Origin: RHKX01 sp963826475
GTDB lineage: Bacteria; Actinomycetota; Thermoleophilia; Solirubrobacterales; 70-9
Assembly: GCA_963826475.1 (NCBI GenBank)
Contig: CAWGXC010000003.1
Location: 1,798,001-1,862,000 of the forward strand
Direction of reading: 5' to 3'
Length of the DNA stretch: 64,000 nt
Shown here in pieces: positions 16,392 through 24,434 of this stretch (positions are counted from its first letter, which is position 1; each line of letters begins with the position of its first letter). The position numbers and the translations under genes were made by a program. The notes beneath the pieces are model-generated. The model was given only the letters and a program-made list of their open reading frames with translations. It was not told the origin of the DNA and searched no databases.

Positions 16392-17414
16392 GTGATCCAG
16401 ATGAGGATCGTTGCGCCGGCGACCGAGTGCCGACATGTGCTCGCGCTGCTTCACAGCACCGAGTCGGTGGTGAACATCGTCCACCTCGAGGGAGTGGCCA
16501 GGAAGCCGGACGGTGACCTCGTGCTCTGCGACGTCGCCAGCCACGACGTGAGCCTGCTCGTCGCCGACCTGCGCGAGCTCGACGTCGACGTCGACGGCTC
16601 GATCGCCCTTACGGCAGTCGACGCCGAGATCTCGAGCCTGACCAAGGACGCTCATCGCCGGCGCCGCGATGACATCGGGGCCGATCCGGTCGTCTGGGAG
16701 CACGTCTCGTCGCGCACGTCGGAGAACGTCGAGCTCTCGCACAGCTTCCTGATCTTCATGGTGCTGTCGATGCTGATCGCATCGGTGGGGATCTACTTCG
16801 ACCAGCCGATCCTGATCGTCGGCGCGATGGTCGTCGGACCTGACTTCGGGCCGATCGCGGGCATCTGCGTCGCGCTCGTGAATCAGAACGGCGAGCTGGC
16901 TCGCCGCTCGGCGAGTGCTCTCCTCATCGGCCTACCCCTCGGAATGCTCGCCACGTTCACGGCGACGCTGCTGCTGAGGGCCACCGGGCAACTTCCCGAC
17001 TCGATCGACTTCGACGGCCAGCAGCTCGTCCGCTTCATCTCCAACCCCGACATCTTCTCCGTATACGTCGCGCTGGCGGCCGGCGTGGTCGGGATGCTCA
17101 GCCTGACCACCGCCAAGTCAAGCGCGCTCGTCGGCGTGCTCATCTCGGTGGCGACGATCCCGGCCGCGGCCAACGTCGGCGTCGCTGCCGCCTACGCGGA
17201 CTGGTCCACGATCGGCGGCGCCGCGCTGCAGCTCGCCATCAACCTCGTCTCCATCTTCTTCGCGGGCTTCCTCACCCTCTACATCCAGCGCCGGATCTAC
17301 ATGGCTCGCCGCCGACGCCACCTCGGCGCCGAGTCTCGGCGCGTCGCCGGCCTGCCGATCGGCACGAGCCGCCGGGCGGGCCTCGAGCCCGACGAGGAGC
17401 CCGAGCCGACCTAG
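16392..17414 (+). CDS. DUF389 (TIGR00341-like) membrane protein
   Basis: From GTG 16392 (ATG 16401 is also possible; the in-frame ATG at 16341 adds 17 residues) the protein has a cytoplasmic ferredoxin-like head of about 100 residues with VDVDGSIALTAVDAEIS. A membrane domain of six helices follows. The DUF389 core is visible in LIVGAMVVGPDFGPIAGIC and SALVGVLISVATIPAAANVGVA. Function in the family is unknown. The C-terminal tail is charged (DEEPEPT). It stands alone, divergent from ftsE and followed by a hairpin. Confidence 0.88.
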   Translation: MIQMRIVAPATECRHVLALLHSTESVVNIVHLEGVARKPDGDLVLCDVASHDVSLLVADLRELDVDVDGSIALTAVDAEISSLTKDAHRRRRDDIGADPVVWEHVSSRTSENVELSHSFLIFMVLSMLIASVGIYFDQPILIVGAMVVGPDFGPIAGICVALVNQNGELARRSASALLIGLPLGMLATFTATLLLRATGQLPDSIDFDGQQLVRFISNPDIFSVYVALAAGVVGMLSLTTAKSSALVGVLISVATIPAAANVGVAAAYADWSTIGGAALQLAINLVSIFFAGFLTLYIQRRIYMARRRRHLGAESRRVAGLPIGTSRRAGLEPDEEPEPT

Positions 17415-17456
17415 CGCGCAGCCATTGGGTGCGACAGCGGAGGCCACCCGACCTTT

Positions 17457-17486
17457 CCTGGGCGACGCCGAAAAGAAGTCGCCAGG
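17457..17486 (+). terminator. Hairpin after the DUF389 gene
   Basis: CCTGG-G-CGAC (17457-17466) pairs with GTCGCCAGG (17478-17486) around an 11-base A-rich loop, with one bulged G. It lies 43 bases past the stop and is followed by GCAACTTTGATG rather than a clean T-run, so it could instead be a leader hairpin. The next 40 bases (about 17489-17530) are unusually AT-rich for this genome and may contain the promoter of the ice-binding-like gene. Confidence 0.4.
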
Positions 17487-17603
17487 GCAACTTTGATGTC
17501 CATTTCTATACATCAAATTCATGAATACATCTGAGCCGTCGATGCAGAACCACCGCCAAGGTTCGCCGTCTCCGGCGTCCACCCCCACCTCAGGAGTGAC
17601 CAG

Positions 17604-18917
17604 ATGACGCCCACAGCGCCCGCCCCCATTCGACCGCCACCACGCTGGGCGGTACCCGATCTGACGCACGGTCGCCGAGCAGGTGCGATCGCGATCGCAT
17701 CTCTGTCCACACTTCTCGCCCTCGCCCTGCCGAGCACATCACGGGCCGCGACGGCCATCGATCTCGGTACTGCCGACAGCTACGCGATCCTCGCCGGCGC
17801 AGGCGTGACCAACACCGGCCCATCCGTCGTCAACGGCAACCTCGGCACCTATCCCACTCCCTCCATCACCGGCTTCGGCGGCCCGCCCAACGGAACGGTC
17901 AACGGAGTCATTCACCAGGGCGACGCCGCGGCGCTCAACGCCAAGAACGACTTGACCACCGCCTTCAATGAGGCGGCCGGCCAGGGTCCCGCGACCACTG
18001 TCGCAACCGATCTCGGCGGCCTCACCCTCACTCCGGGTGTCTACGACTCGATCACCGGCGACTTCGGCCTGACCGGAGCGCTGACGCTCGATGCCCAGGG
18101 CGACCCAGATGCCGTCTTCATCTTCAAGAGCGCAAGCACTCTGATCACGGCTTCGGCGTCGTCGGTCAACATGATCAACGGCGGACAGTCATGCCGCGTC
18201 TACTGGCAGCTCGGCTCCTCGGCGACCCTCGGGACCGGCTCCAGCTTCGTCGGGAACATCCTTGCGCAGCAGTCGATCTCGCTCAACGACGCCGTGACGG
18301 TCGACGGGCGACTGCTCGCTCGAAGTGCGTCGGTCACCCTGATCAACGACACCGTGACGCGCAGTCAATGCGCGCCGACCCCGCCGACACCCCCCACCGG
18401 CGGCGGCGGTGGCGGCACGGGCGGCGGTGGTGGCGGCACGGGTGGCGGCGGTGGCGGCACGGGTGGCGGTGGTGGCGGCACAGGCGGCGGTGGTGGTGGC
18501 ACCGGCGGCGGCGGCGGAAATGGCAACGGCGGCGGCGGCGGAAATGGCAACGGCAACGGCGGCCCACCGCGCCCGCCACTGCTCCCGCCGAGGACGCACA
18601 TCACCAAGCTTCCGCCCAACGGATCGTCGCACGGCCCGGCGTGTGCGGATGACGGCTTCCTGGCGAGGTTCAAAATCCACAGCAGGGGCCAGATGCGCAG
18701 CGTCAAGGTCTTCGTCGATGGTCAGCTGGTCAAGCAGACGACCAAGAAGCGCTTCGCCGCCCTGATCAAGACCCAAGGACTGCCTGCCGGGACCAACACG
18801 ATTCGCATCGTCGCCGTTGACTTCAAGGGCCAGCGCGACACGTCGAGCCGGCAGTTCACCCGATGCGACGCCGTCGTGCCGGAGCCTGACTTCACCGGCC
18901 GGGCGCCGGCCCGTTGA
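17604..18917 (+). CDS. Secreted ice-binding-like (DUF3494) protein with poly-Gly linker
   Basis: The 437 residues start at ATG 17604 with AGGAG 9 bases upstream. A signal peptide (hydrophobic core about 27-43) probably ends after STSRA. Residues 50-255 form the DUF3494 fold: IDLGTADSYAILAGAGVTNTG, GNLGTYPTPSITGF, LTLTPGVYDS and DPDAVFIFKSASTL, ending SVTLINDTVTRSQCAP. A linker of GGGGGGT units (about 265-320) connects to a C-terminal domain of about 100 residues with VKVFVDGQLVKQTTKKRF, an Ig-like adhesion-type repeat. DUF3494 includes antifreeze proteins but also many surface adhesins, so ice binding is a family guess. It overlaps the next gene by four bases. Confidence 0.88.
   Translation: MTPTAPAPIRPPPRWAVPDLTHGRRAGAIAIASLSTLLALALPSTSRAATAIDLGTADSYAILAGAGVTNTGPSVVNGNLGTYPTPSITGFGGPPNGTVNGVIHQGDAAALNAKNDLTTAFNEAAGQGPATTVATDLGGLTLTPGVYDSITGDFGLTGALTLDAQGDPDAVFIFKSASTLITASASSVNMINGGQSCRVYWQLGSSATLGTGSSFVGNILAQQSISLNDAVTVDGRLLARSASVTLINDTVTRSQCAPTPPTPPTGGGGGGTGGGGGGTGGGGGGTGGGGGGTGGGGGGTGGGGGNGNGGGGGNGNGNGGPPRPPLLPPRTHITKLPPNGSSHGPACADDGFLARFKIHSRGQMRSVKVFVDGQLVKQTTKKRFAALIKTQGLPAGTNTIRIVAVDFKGQRDTSSRQFTRCDAVVPEPDFTGRAPAR
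18397..18563 (+). repeat. In-gene 21-bp tandem repeat encoding TGGGGGG units
   Basis: About six imperfect copies of a 21-base unit (ACG/ACC followed by six Gly codons) sit in frame inside the DUF3494 gene, then grade into GGGGGNGN repeats. All units are multiples of three, so copy-number change would lengthen or shorten the linker without a frameshift. Confidence 0.9.
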
Positions 18918-19696
18918 ACCGTCGCCTCTCGGGTTCGCCCGTTTCCCCGACGCACCCGAAGACCCGCCGAGTCAGGTGGGGTGCTTTGGGCTCTGCGTTC
19001 CTTGCCGCCTTCTCACTCGCTGCGTCGGTGAGCGCCGAACCTCCTCCTGTGGAGCGAGGCGCCGGCACCCACATCTCCAACGAGCGCACGCTGACGCGCT
19101 GGGCACACCCCGCCGAGCGAGCACCGATTCGCAGCCGACCCTCGGCACGCTCCAAGCCGATCGTCTCGACCCACCTGAAGACGGAGGATGGATTTCCCGA
19201 GGTCTACCTCGTGCTCCGCAGCCGTCCCGATGCTCACGGGGGGCTCTGGCTCGAGATCCGTATCCCGATGCGCCCGAACGGACGAACCGGATGGGTTCGT
19301 GAGGGCGCGCTCGGGCCGCTGAACACCGTGCGCACGCAGCTGATCGTCGACGAGTCGGAACGCCACGCGACCCTCTTCAAGCGAGGTCGCAAGATCTGGG
19401 ACGCCCCCATCGGGATCGGCAAGCCCAGCACTCCAACCCCGAAGGGTCACTTCTGGATTCGCGAGAAGTTCAAGATCTCGTCGCATGGAGGCCCCTACGG
19501 ACCCGCGGCGTTCGGCACCAGCGACTACTCCGTGCTGACCGATTGGCCCGGCGGCGGCGTGATCGGCATCCATGGCACGGACGAGCCCGGGTTGATCCCC
19601 GGCGATCCCTCCCACGGCTGCATTCGAGTCAAGAACGCCGCCGTGCTCGACCTCTTCCACAAGATGCCGATCGGCACCCCGCTGTTGATTCGCTAG
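18914..19696 (+). CDS. Secreted L,D-transpeptidase (YkuD domain)
   Basis: The 260 residues start at TTG 18914, overlapping the preceding stop (TTGA), which suggests translational coupling. There is a signal segment around residues 23-41 ending SAEPP. An SH3-like region (about 60-132, WLEIRIPMRPNGRTGWV) is followed by the YkuD domain with H220, then SHGCIRVKN holding H234 and catalytic C236. The family makes 3-3 cross-links in peptidoglycan or anchors proteins to it. Coupling to the DUF3494 surface protein raises the possibility that it helps attach that protein to the wall. Confidence 0.92.
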   Translation: MNRRLSGSPVSPTHPKTRRVRWGALGSAFLAAFSLAASVSAEPPPVERGAGTHISNERTLTRWAHPAERAPIRSRPSARSKPIVSTHLKTEDGFPEVYLVLRSRPDAHGGLWLEIRIPMRPNGRTGWVREGALGPLNTVRTQLIVDESERHATLFKRGRKIWDAPIGIGKPSTPTPKGHFWIREKFKISSHGGPYGPAAFGTSDYSVLTDWPGGGVIGIHGTDEPGLIPGDPSHGCIRVKNAAVLDLFHKMPIGTPLLIR

Positions 19697-19705
19697 AAGA
19701 TCATC

Positions 19706-19739
19706 GGCCGGTTGCCGCGCCAGGCGCGACCAGCCGGCC
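19706..19739. terminator. Hairpin between convergent L,D-transpeptidase and nadA genes
   Basis: GGCCGG (19706-19711) pairs with CCGGCC (19734-19739), and an inner CGCG/CGCG stem stacks within. It lies between two facing stop codons, so it could terminate both transcripts. No T-run. Confidence 0.45.
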
Positions 19740-19742
19740 ACC

Positions 19743-20777
19743 TCAGCCGATGGCGACCATGCGCTCGATCGGCACCCTCGCGAGCTCGGCGATGTCCGCC
19801 GGGACCTTCACCTCGCCCGTGAGGTCGCGCAGGCAATCGCGCAGCTTGGGAAGCGTGATCATCTTCATGTACTTGCAGAAGGCCATCCGGTTGGCCGCGA
19901 TCAGGTCGGCCTGAGGAGCGGCCTGCTCGAGCGGATAGAGCATGCCCGTCTCGGTGGCGATGATGAACGAGCCGTCGGGGTTGGCCTCGACGTGACTGAG
20001 CATCCCCGAGGTGGAGAGCATGTGCACACCGTCGCTGGAGACGTCTCCGGAGGCGACGTACTCCATCGCCTGGGTGGAGCAGCCGCATTCGGGGTGGATG
20101 AGAAACTCGGCGTCGGGGTGCTCCGCTCGCATCTGATCGATGTCGGCGGGCTTGATCCCCGCGTGGACATGGCACTCGCCGTCCCAGACGTGGAACCTCG
20201 CCCGTGCCTCGGGTCTGTCGATCAAGCCGGTCTCCCGCTCGACGTAGGCGCCCAGCCACATATCGGGACCGAACAGGATCTCCGTCTCGGGACCGTGCTC
20301 AGCCCAGATGTGCTCGACGACGTCGACTGCGTTCGAGGAGGTGCAGCAATAGTCGGTCTCGGCCTTGACCTCGGCCGAGGTGTTGACGTACATGACGACC
20401 AACGCGCCGGGGTGCTCGGCCTTCCAGGCGCGCAGCTGCGGCGCGGTGATCGAGTCAGCGAGGGAGCAGCCGGCATCGCGATCCGGGATCAGCACCGTCT
20501 TCTCCGGCGAGAGCACCGAGGCCGTCTCGGCCATGAAGTGGACGCCGCAGAACGCGATCACGGAAGCGGACGTCGCCGAAGCAGCCCGGGAGAGGCCGAG
20601 CGAGTCGCCGACGTAGTCGGCCACGTCCTGGAGCTCGGGCACCTCGTAGTTGTGGGCGAGGATGATCGCGTCACGCGAACGCGCGAGCTCCCGCACCTCG
20701 GCCGACATCTCCTCGATCTGGGCACGCGACAGCTCACCCTGCGGGGGTGGCCCCTGGATTGTCGGAAGCTCCTGCAT
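19743..20777 (-). CDS. nadA: Quinolinate synthase
   Basis: The 344-residue protein has the three NadA repeats. It carries LAHNYEVPELQDVADYVGDS, the iron-sulfur Cys regions (FCGVHFMAET; CCTSSNAV; HPECGCSTQAM) and the late motif ANRMAFCKYMKMITL. It condenses iminoaspartate with dihydroxyacetone phosphate to quinolinate, using a 4Fe-4S cluster. NadC, the next enzyme of NAD synthesis, lies 5.5 kb away (26282-27151). No L-aspartate oxidase (nadB) is seen in the window. Confidence 0.96.
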   Translation of the reverse strand: MQELPTIQGPPPQGELSRAQIEEMSAEVRELARSRDAIILAHNYEVPELQDVADYVGDSLGLSRAASATSASVIAFCGVHFMAETASVLSPEKTVLIPDRDAGCSLADSITAPQLRAWKAEHPGALVVMYVNTSAEVKAETDYCCTSSNAVDVVEHIWAEHGPETEILFGPDMWLGAYVERETGLIDRPEARARFHVWDGECHVHAGIKPADIDQMRAEHPDAEFLIHPECGCSTQAMEYVASGDVSSDGVHMLSTSGMLSHVEANPDGSFIIATETGMLYPLEQAAPQADLIAANRMAFCKYMKMITLPKLRDCLRDLTGEVKVPADIAELARVPIERMVAIG

Positions 20778-20911
20778 TCGGCGGGACCTCCACTCAGACG
20801 AGCGGTTCGAATCCTTGATTTTCGCAAGCCGTCCGCTGGTCGGACGGTCGAGCGAATGACGTCAGTAAGTCTAGCGCCCACCCCCGCCCGGCCCGGCTTT
20901 ACGCTCAGGTC

Positions 20912-21769
20912 ATGCCGGAGTTGCCAGAAGTCGAGATCGCCGCCCGACGGCTCGATGCCGCGCTCGCCGGCGCCACCGTCGAATCGGCCCTCGCGCCGGG
21001 GATGGTGGCGCTGAAAAGCGTCAAGCCCCCGCTCGACGCGGTAGTCGGGCTCGAGGTCTCAGGAGTTCGCCGGGTCGGCAAGATGCCGGTCATCGAGTTC
21101 GGCCACGCTGACGACCGCCTCGCCCTGCTCGTCCACATGATGTCCGCCGGACGGCTGCAGCTCTTCGACAAGCGCGCCTCACTCCGCGACCGGGCCTCGA
21201 GGATCCTGATCCGCCTCGAGGACGGGCGGGAGCTGCGGCTCCGCGAGTTCGGCACGAAGCAGCGGGCGTGGGGAAAGCTGATGCCCATCGGCGACGTGGC
21301 GGCGGACGAGATGGTCGCGACGCTCGGCCCCGAGGCCTGGCCCGCGCCGACGACCGAGACGCTCGCGGAGATTCTCGCCCTGCCGCGCCACCTTCACCCG
21401 ATGCTCCGTGACCAGCGCGTGATCGCCGGAATCGGCCGCTCGTGGGTCGACGAGGTCCTCTGGGAGGCGCGCCTCTCTCCATTCAGGAAGGGAACGGAGC
21501 TGTCGACCGAGGAGACCGAGCGGCTGCACGACGCGCTCGCCGTCCTCGGCGGGGCGATCGAACACTACGAGGAGGTCCTCGGCGAGACGATCCCGGACAA
21601 GATGCCGATGCCCCTGCAGGTTCACCGGCGCGAGGGGGAGGCCTGCCCCCGCTGCGGCGAGACGATCGCCGCGATTCATTACGCCGATCGGATCACCTGC
21701 TACTGCCCCAAGGAGCAGACGGGGGGAAGGATTCTCGCCGACCGGCGGCTCTCGCGGCTGCTCAAGTAG
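20912..21769 (+). CDS. Fpg/Nei family DNA glycosylase
   Basis: The 285 residues keep the catalytic N-terminus PELPEV (P2, E3) and a Lys at K57 (VGKMPVIEF), with the helix-two-turn-helix around AGIGRSWVDEVLW. The C-terminal zinc finger reads C245xxC248, C265, but position 268, normally the fourth Cys, is Glu (YCPKEQ); an extra Cys occurs at 263 and the finger Arg R260 is kept. The usual Asn in GxGN is Arg. It should be an AP-lyase/oxidised-base glycosylase of a divergent subfamily, so neither mutM nor nei is assigned. Divergent from nadA. Confidence 0.9.
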   Translation: MPELPEVEIAARRLDAALAGATVESALAPGMVALKSVKPPLDAVVGLEVSGVRRVGKMPVIEFGHADDRLALLVHMMSAGRLQLFDKRASLRDRASRILIRLEDGRELRLREFGTKQRAWGKLMPIGDVAADEMVATLGPEAWPAPTTETLAEILALPRHLHPMLRDQRVIAGIGRSWVDEVLWEARLSPFRKGTELSTEETERLHDALAVLGGAIEHYEEVLGETIPDKMPMPLQVHRREGEACPRCGETIAAIHYADRITCYCPKEQTGGRILADRRLSRLLK

Positions 21770-21804
21770 ACGATTCCGTGGAAATGCTCCGTGCGCTTCC
21801 GGCC

Positions 21805-22458
21805 TTATGCCAGCGGCGACGAGTCGAGTTGGCGGCGGAGGTCGTCGACCGACTCGTAGATCGCCTCCGCGCCGGCGTCCCTCAGCTCCTCCTCGGGAAA
21901 TCCGCCGCTGAGGAGCGCGATCGTCTCCAGCCCGGCGCGCTCGGCGGCCCTGACGTCCCACGGGGTGTCGCCGACCATCACCGCCGGGCCGCCGCCGGCC
22001 TTCTCCAGGGCGACCTCGATGAGGTCCGGCTCGGGCTTGCTCGCGTCGACGTCGTCCGCGGTCGTCCAGCCGTCGAGGTGATCGCCGATCCCGAGCATGT
22101 CGATGAACCGCTCGATGTCCTTGGCACTCCCGGAGCTGGCGACGACCACCGTGTGTCCTCTCTCCTTGAGCCCCTTGACGAACTCCGTCGCGCCTTCGAT
22201 CGCGGCGACCTCACCGATCATCGACTCGAAGATCTCGCTCTCGTGCTTGCGAACCGAGTCACCGTGCTGGGCCTCGGCCTCGTCGCCGGCCAGCTCGGCG
22301 ATCACCTTGTCGCCGCCGATGCCGACCGCCCGGTGGATCCGCCAGACCGGGACGACCATGCCCTCGCGGCGAAGCGCGAAATGCCACGCGAGGGCATGTT
22401 GGTAGTTGTTGTCGACGAGGGTGCCGTCTACGTCGAGGATCGCTGCTGGAACCGACAT
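21805..22458 (-). CDS. HAD-superfamily phosphatase (beta-phosphoglucomutase/Gph-like)
   Basis: From ATG 22458 the protein has 217 residues. HAD motif I is ILDVDGTLVDNNY (D9, D11), motif II VVASSGSAKD, motif III Lys in DASKPEPDL, and motif IV VMVGDTPWDVRAAERAG. A helical cap domain lies between I and II. The sequence suits hydrolysis of small phosphate esters such as phosphoglycolate or sugar phosphates, with the substrate unknown. The frame stays open 20 codons upstream, but the motif I position favours this start. It faces the fpg gene tail to tail. Confidence 0.88.
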   Translation of the reverse strand: MSVPAAILDVDGTLVDNNYQHALAWHFALRREGMVVPVWRIHRAVGIGGDKVIAELAGDEAEAQHGDSVRKHESEIFESMIGEVAAIEGATEFVKGLKERGHTVVVASSGSAKDIERFIDMLGIGDHLDGWTTADDVDASKPEPDLIEVALEKAGGGPAVMVGDTPWDVRAAERAGLETIALLSGGFPEEELRDAGAEAIYESVDDLRRQLDSSPLA

Positions 22459-22529
22459 CCCACCGGCGCTACCCCGTGACGGGGGACGCAAACAGCGCCG
22501 ACCCGCCTCGCCGGCCATAGGATCCGCGA

Positions 22530-23705
22530 ATGTCGGCCAGGGGCAAGCGGCTCGCGTCAGCCGCCGGAACGGCTGCGCTTCTGGCGACGCTCACCATCGG
22601 GCCCGCCGATGTTGCCGGCGCCCACGGGCAAGGGGGCGTCGCACGACCTCCCGGGGATCGCGTTCACGTCTCCACGACCGGTGACAACTCGGAGCTCGTC
22701 GATCGGATCCCGATCGCACGGCGCAGGGGCGCGGAGCCGCGAGTCGTGATGTCACTTGGGCCGCAGCGACTGCCTCTGTTGCGCCCCGGCGACCACCTCG
22801 GCATCTCCTCGGAGGTCCAGCTGACCGTCAACTGCGACAAGCGCTCGCCCCGTTGCGTCGGGCCGATCTACCACTACAACCCGAAGGTGGACGTCGCTCT
22901 GCGGCTGACCGACTCGGCGGGATCGACGCACGGAAGGCTTCTCGCCCGGCCCAAGCACTCGGTCTGCCGTCAGCGTCTCCCCGACCGGGAGCACCACTGC
23001 GTGATCGTCTTCACCGGCGCGGGCATGAGGATCGGCAGGGCCGATTCGCTTCCCTGTCCCGCCGACGGATGCTTCGTCAACCTCGTGATCGATTCCCATA
23101 ACCGCCATTCCGGTCGCGGCGATTCCCTGCTGGTCGGCGGCAATCGCCCGGATGGCTCGATCCCTCAGGACCGAGGACGCATCAACGCGATCGTTCGGAG
23201 TCCCGCCGACGGCGCCTACCCGAAGCCGCGGGTGTCCAGGGCGCGCGTCCACAAGGTCCTCCCCCTCGATCTGAAGCCCCGCGTCGTCTATTCCCAGCGC
23301 CTCGGAAACGTGCGGGCGGGCGACCAACTCGAGGTCCAGGCGACCGTCTTCACCAACATCGCAAGGCTTCGCTACGCAGCCGTTACGACGACGAAGGTGA
23401 TCCTCGCGGAGACGCGCCTGGGAACCCATCCCGGCGCCCTCGCGCGTGATGTGGGAGGCGACGGCGAGATCACCGAGGGAAACGGCTACAACTGCACTCA
23501 GAACAAGGCAACCTGCATCAGCCGCAAGGCAGGGGTTCTGAAGATCACCAAAGACGCGCGCTCCGCCGGCGAGCCTCGGCCCCTCTATGTCAACGTGGTC
23601 GTCATCGTCGGCCCCAAGCGCAAGCGCGCGCGGCCCGGCGATCGCGATCGGGTGCTCGGCCGCGGTGACCTCGAGGTCACCCGCTATCGCAACCCGCGCC
23701 ACTGA
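22530..23705 (+). CDS. Secreted protein with internal duplication, unknown function
   Basis: I do not recognise a family. The 391 residues begin with a signal peptide (cleavage probably near VAGAHG, residue 31). Two related halves can be aligned by eye: residues 70-202 (PRVVMSL..., RPGDHL, then Cys-rich segment and VNLVIDS...GDSLLV) and 250-384 (PRVVYSQ..., RAGDQLEV, then NCTQNKATC and YVNVVVIV...GDLEVTRY). Each half has paired Cys that may form disulfides outside the cell. It is divergent from the HAD gene with a 71-base gap. Confidence 0.75.
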   Translation: MSARGKRLASAAGTAALLATLTIGPADVAGAHGQGGVARPPGDRVHVSTTGDNSELVDRIPIARRRGAEPRVVMSLGPQRLPLLRPGDHLGISSEVQLTVNCDKRSPRCVGPIYHYNPKVDVALRLTDSAGSTHGRLLARPKHSVCRQRLPDREHHCVIVFTGAGMRIGRADSLPCPADGCFVNLVIDSHNRHSGRGDSLLVGGNRPDGSIPQDRGRINAIVRSPADGAYPKPRVSRARVHKVLPLDLKPRVVYSQRLGNVRAGDQLEVQATVFTNIARLRYAAVTTTKVILAETRLGTHPGALARDVGGDGEITEGNGYNCTQNKATCISRKAGVLKITKDARSAGEPRPLYVNVVVIVGPKRKRARPGDRDRVLGRGDLEVTRYRNPRH

Positions 23706-23743
23706 CCGACCGGTCCACCGGCCCGCCGGTTACGCTCGCCGGA

Positions 23744-24433
23744 ATGGCCCACGCGAGCCCGACGTTCGAGCAGTCCGTCACCGAGCTCAAGCAGCAGATC
23801 GAGCTCGAGCGGGAGGCGGCCTGCTTCCTCGTCCTGCGCGTCGCATCGGGTGAGCAGATCCTCGTCCCCCTGGCGGGGCGCAGGCGCATCTCGATCGGCC
23901 GCGACGAAGGCGTCGACGTGGCGCTCGACGGCGACGAGGAGGTCTCTCGCGTACATGCCGAGCTGGAGCTGATCGGCGGGTCCTGGGTCGTGCGCGACGA
24001 CGGGCTCTCCACGAATGGGACCTTCGTCAATGACGAGCGGGTCGGCTCGCGTCGCCGGCTGGCGGACCGGGACCTGATCATGGTCGGCGGGACCGGGATC
24101 CTCTTTCGTGATCCCAGCATCGGCGAGCGTCCCGGCGCAACCGTCGCCTCGTCCGGGGAGCATCCGGCACCACCGCTGACGGAGACGCAGCGCCGGATCC
24201 TCGTCGAACTCTGCCGCCCGTTCGGAATGGGTGAATCCTTCGCGACGCCGGCCACGAATCGCGAGATCGGCGAGCGCGTATTCCTCAGCGTCGATGCCGT
24301 CAAGGGTCACCTCCGAGCGCTGTTCGAACGCTTCGCGCTGAGCGATCTCCCACAGAACGAGAAGCGCGTCCGACTCGCCGAGCAGGCGTTGCGCTCAGGG
24401 GCGATCCGCCCGAGCGAGCTGCTCGAGGACTGA
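23744..24433 (+). CDS. FHA-domain protein with C-terminal winged-helix-like region
   Basis: The 229 residues begin with a helical head (1-26). A forkhead-associated domain (about 28-122) carries the phosphothreonine-binding residues: SIGR (R53), SRVHAE (S68, H71) and STNGTFVN (N91). After a linker, residues 144-215 (LTETQRRILVEL, NREIGERVFLSVDAVKGHLRALFERF) resemble a LuxR-type HTH. FHA domains read Thr phosphorylation, and the Ser/Thr kinase gene lies immediately opposite, one base apart and convergent, a natural partner. A phospho-regulated transcription factor is the likely role. Confidence 0.87.
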   Translation: MAHASPTFEQSVTELKQQIELEREAACFLVLRVASGEQILVPLAGRRRISIGRDEGVDVALDGDEEVSRVHAELELIGGSWVVRDDGLSTNGTFVNDERVGSRRRLADRDLIMVGGTGILFRDPSIGERPGATVASSGEHPAPPLTETQRRILVELCRPFGMGESFATPATNREIGERVFLSVDAVKGHLRALFERFALSDLPQNEKRVRLAEQALRSGAIRPSELLED

Positions 24434-24434
24434 G

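Noticed and set aside
17415..17603. Riboswitch upstream of the DUF3494 gene
   Set aside because: One hairpin is visible but none of the conserved core sequences of c-di-GMP, c-di-AMP or cobalamin riboswitches could be matched.
18397..18563. CRISPR-like direct repeats
   Set aside because: The units are contiguous 21-mers without unique spacers and are in frame within a coding gene as Gly linkers.
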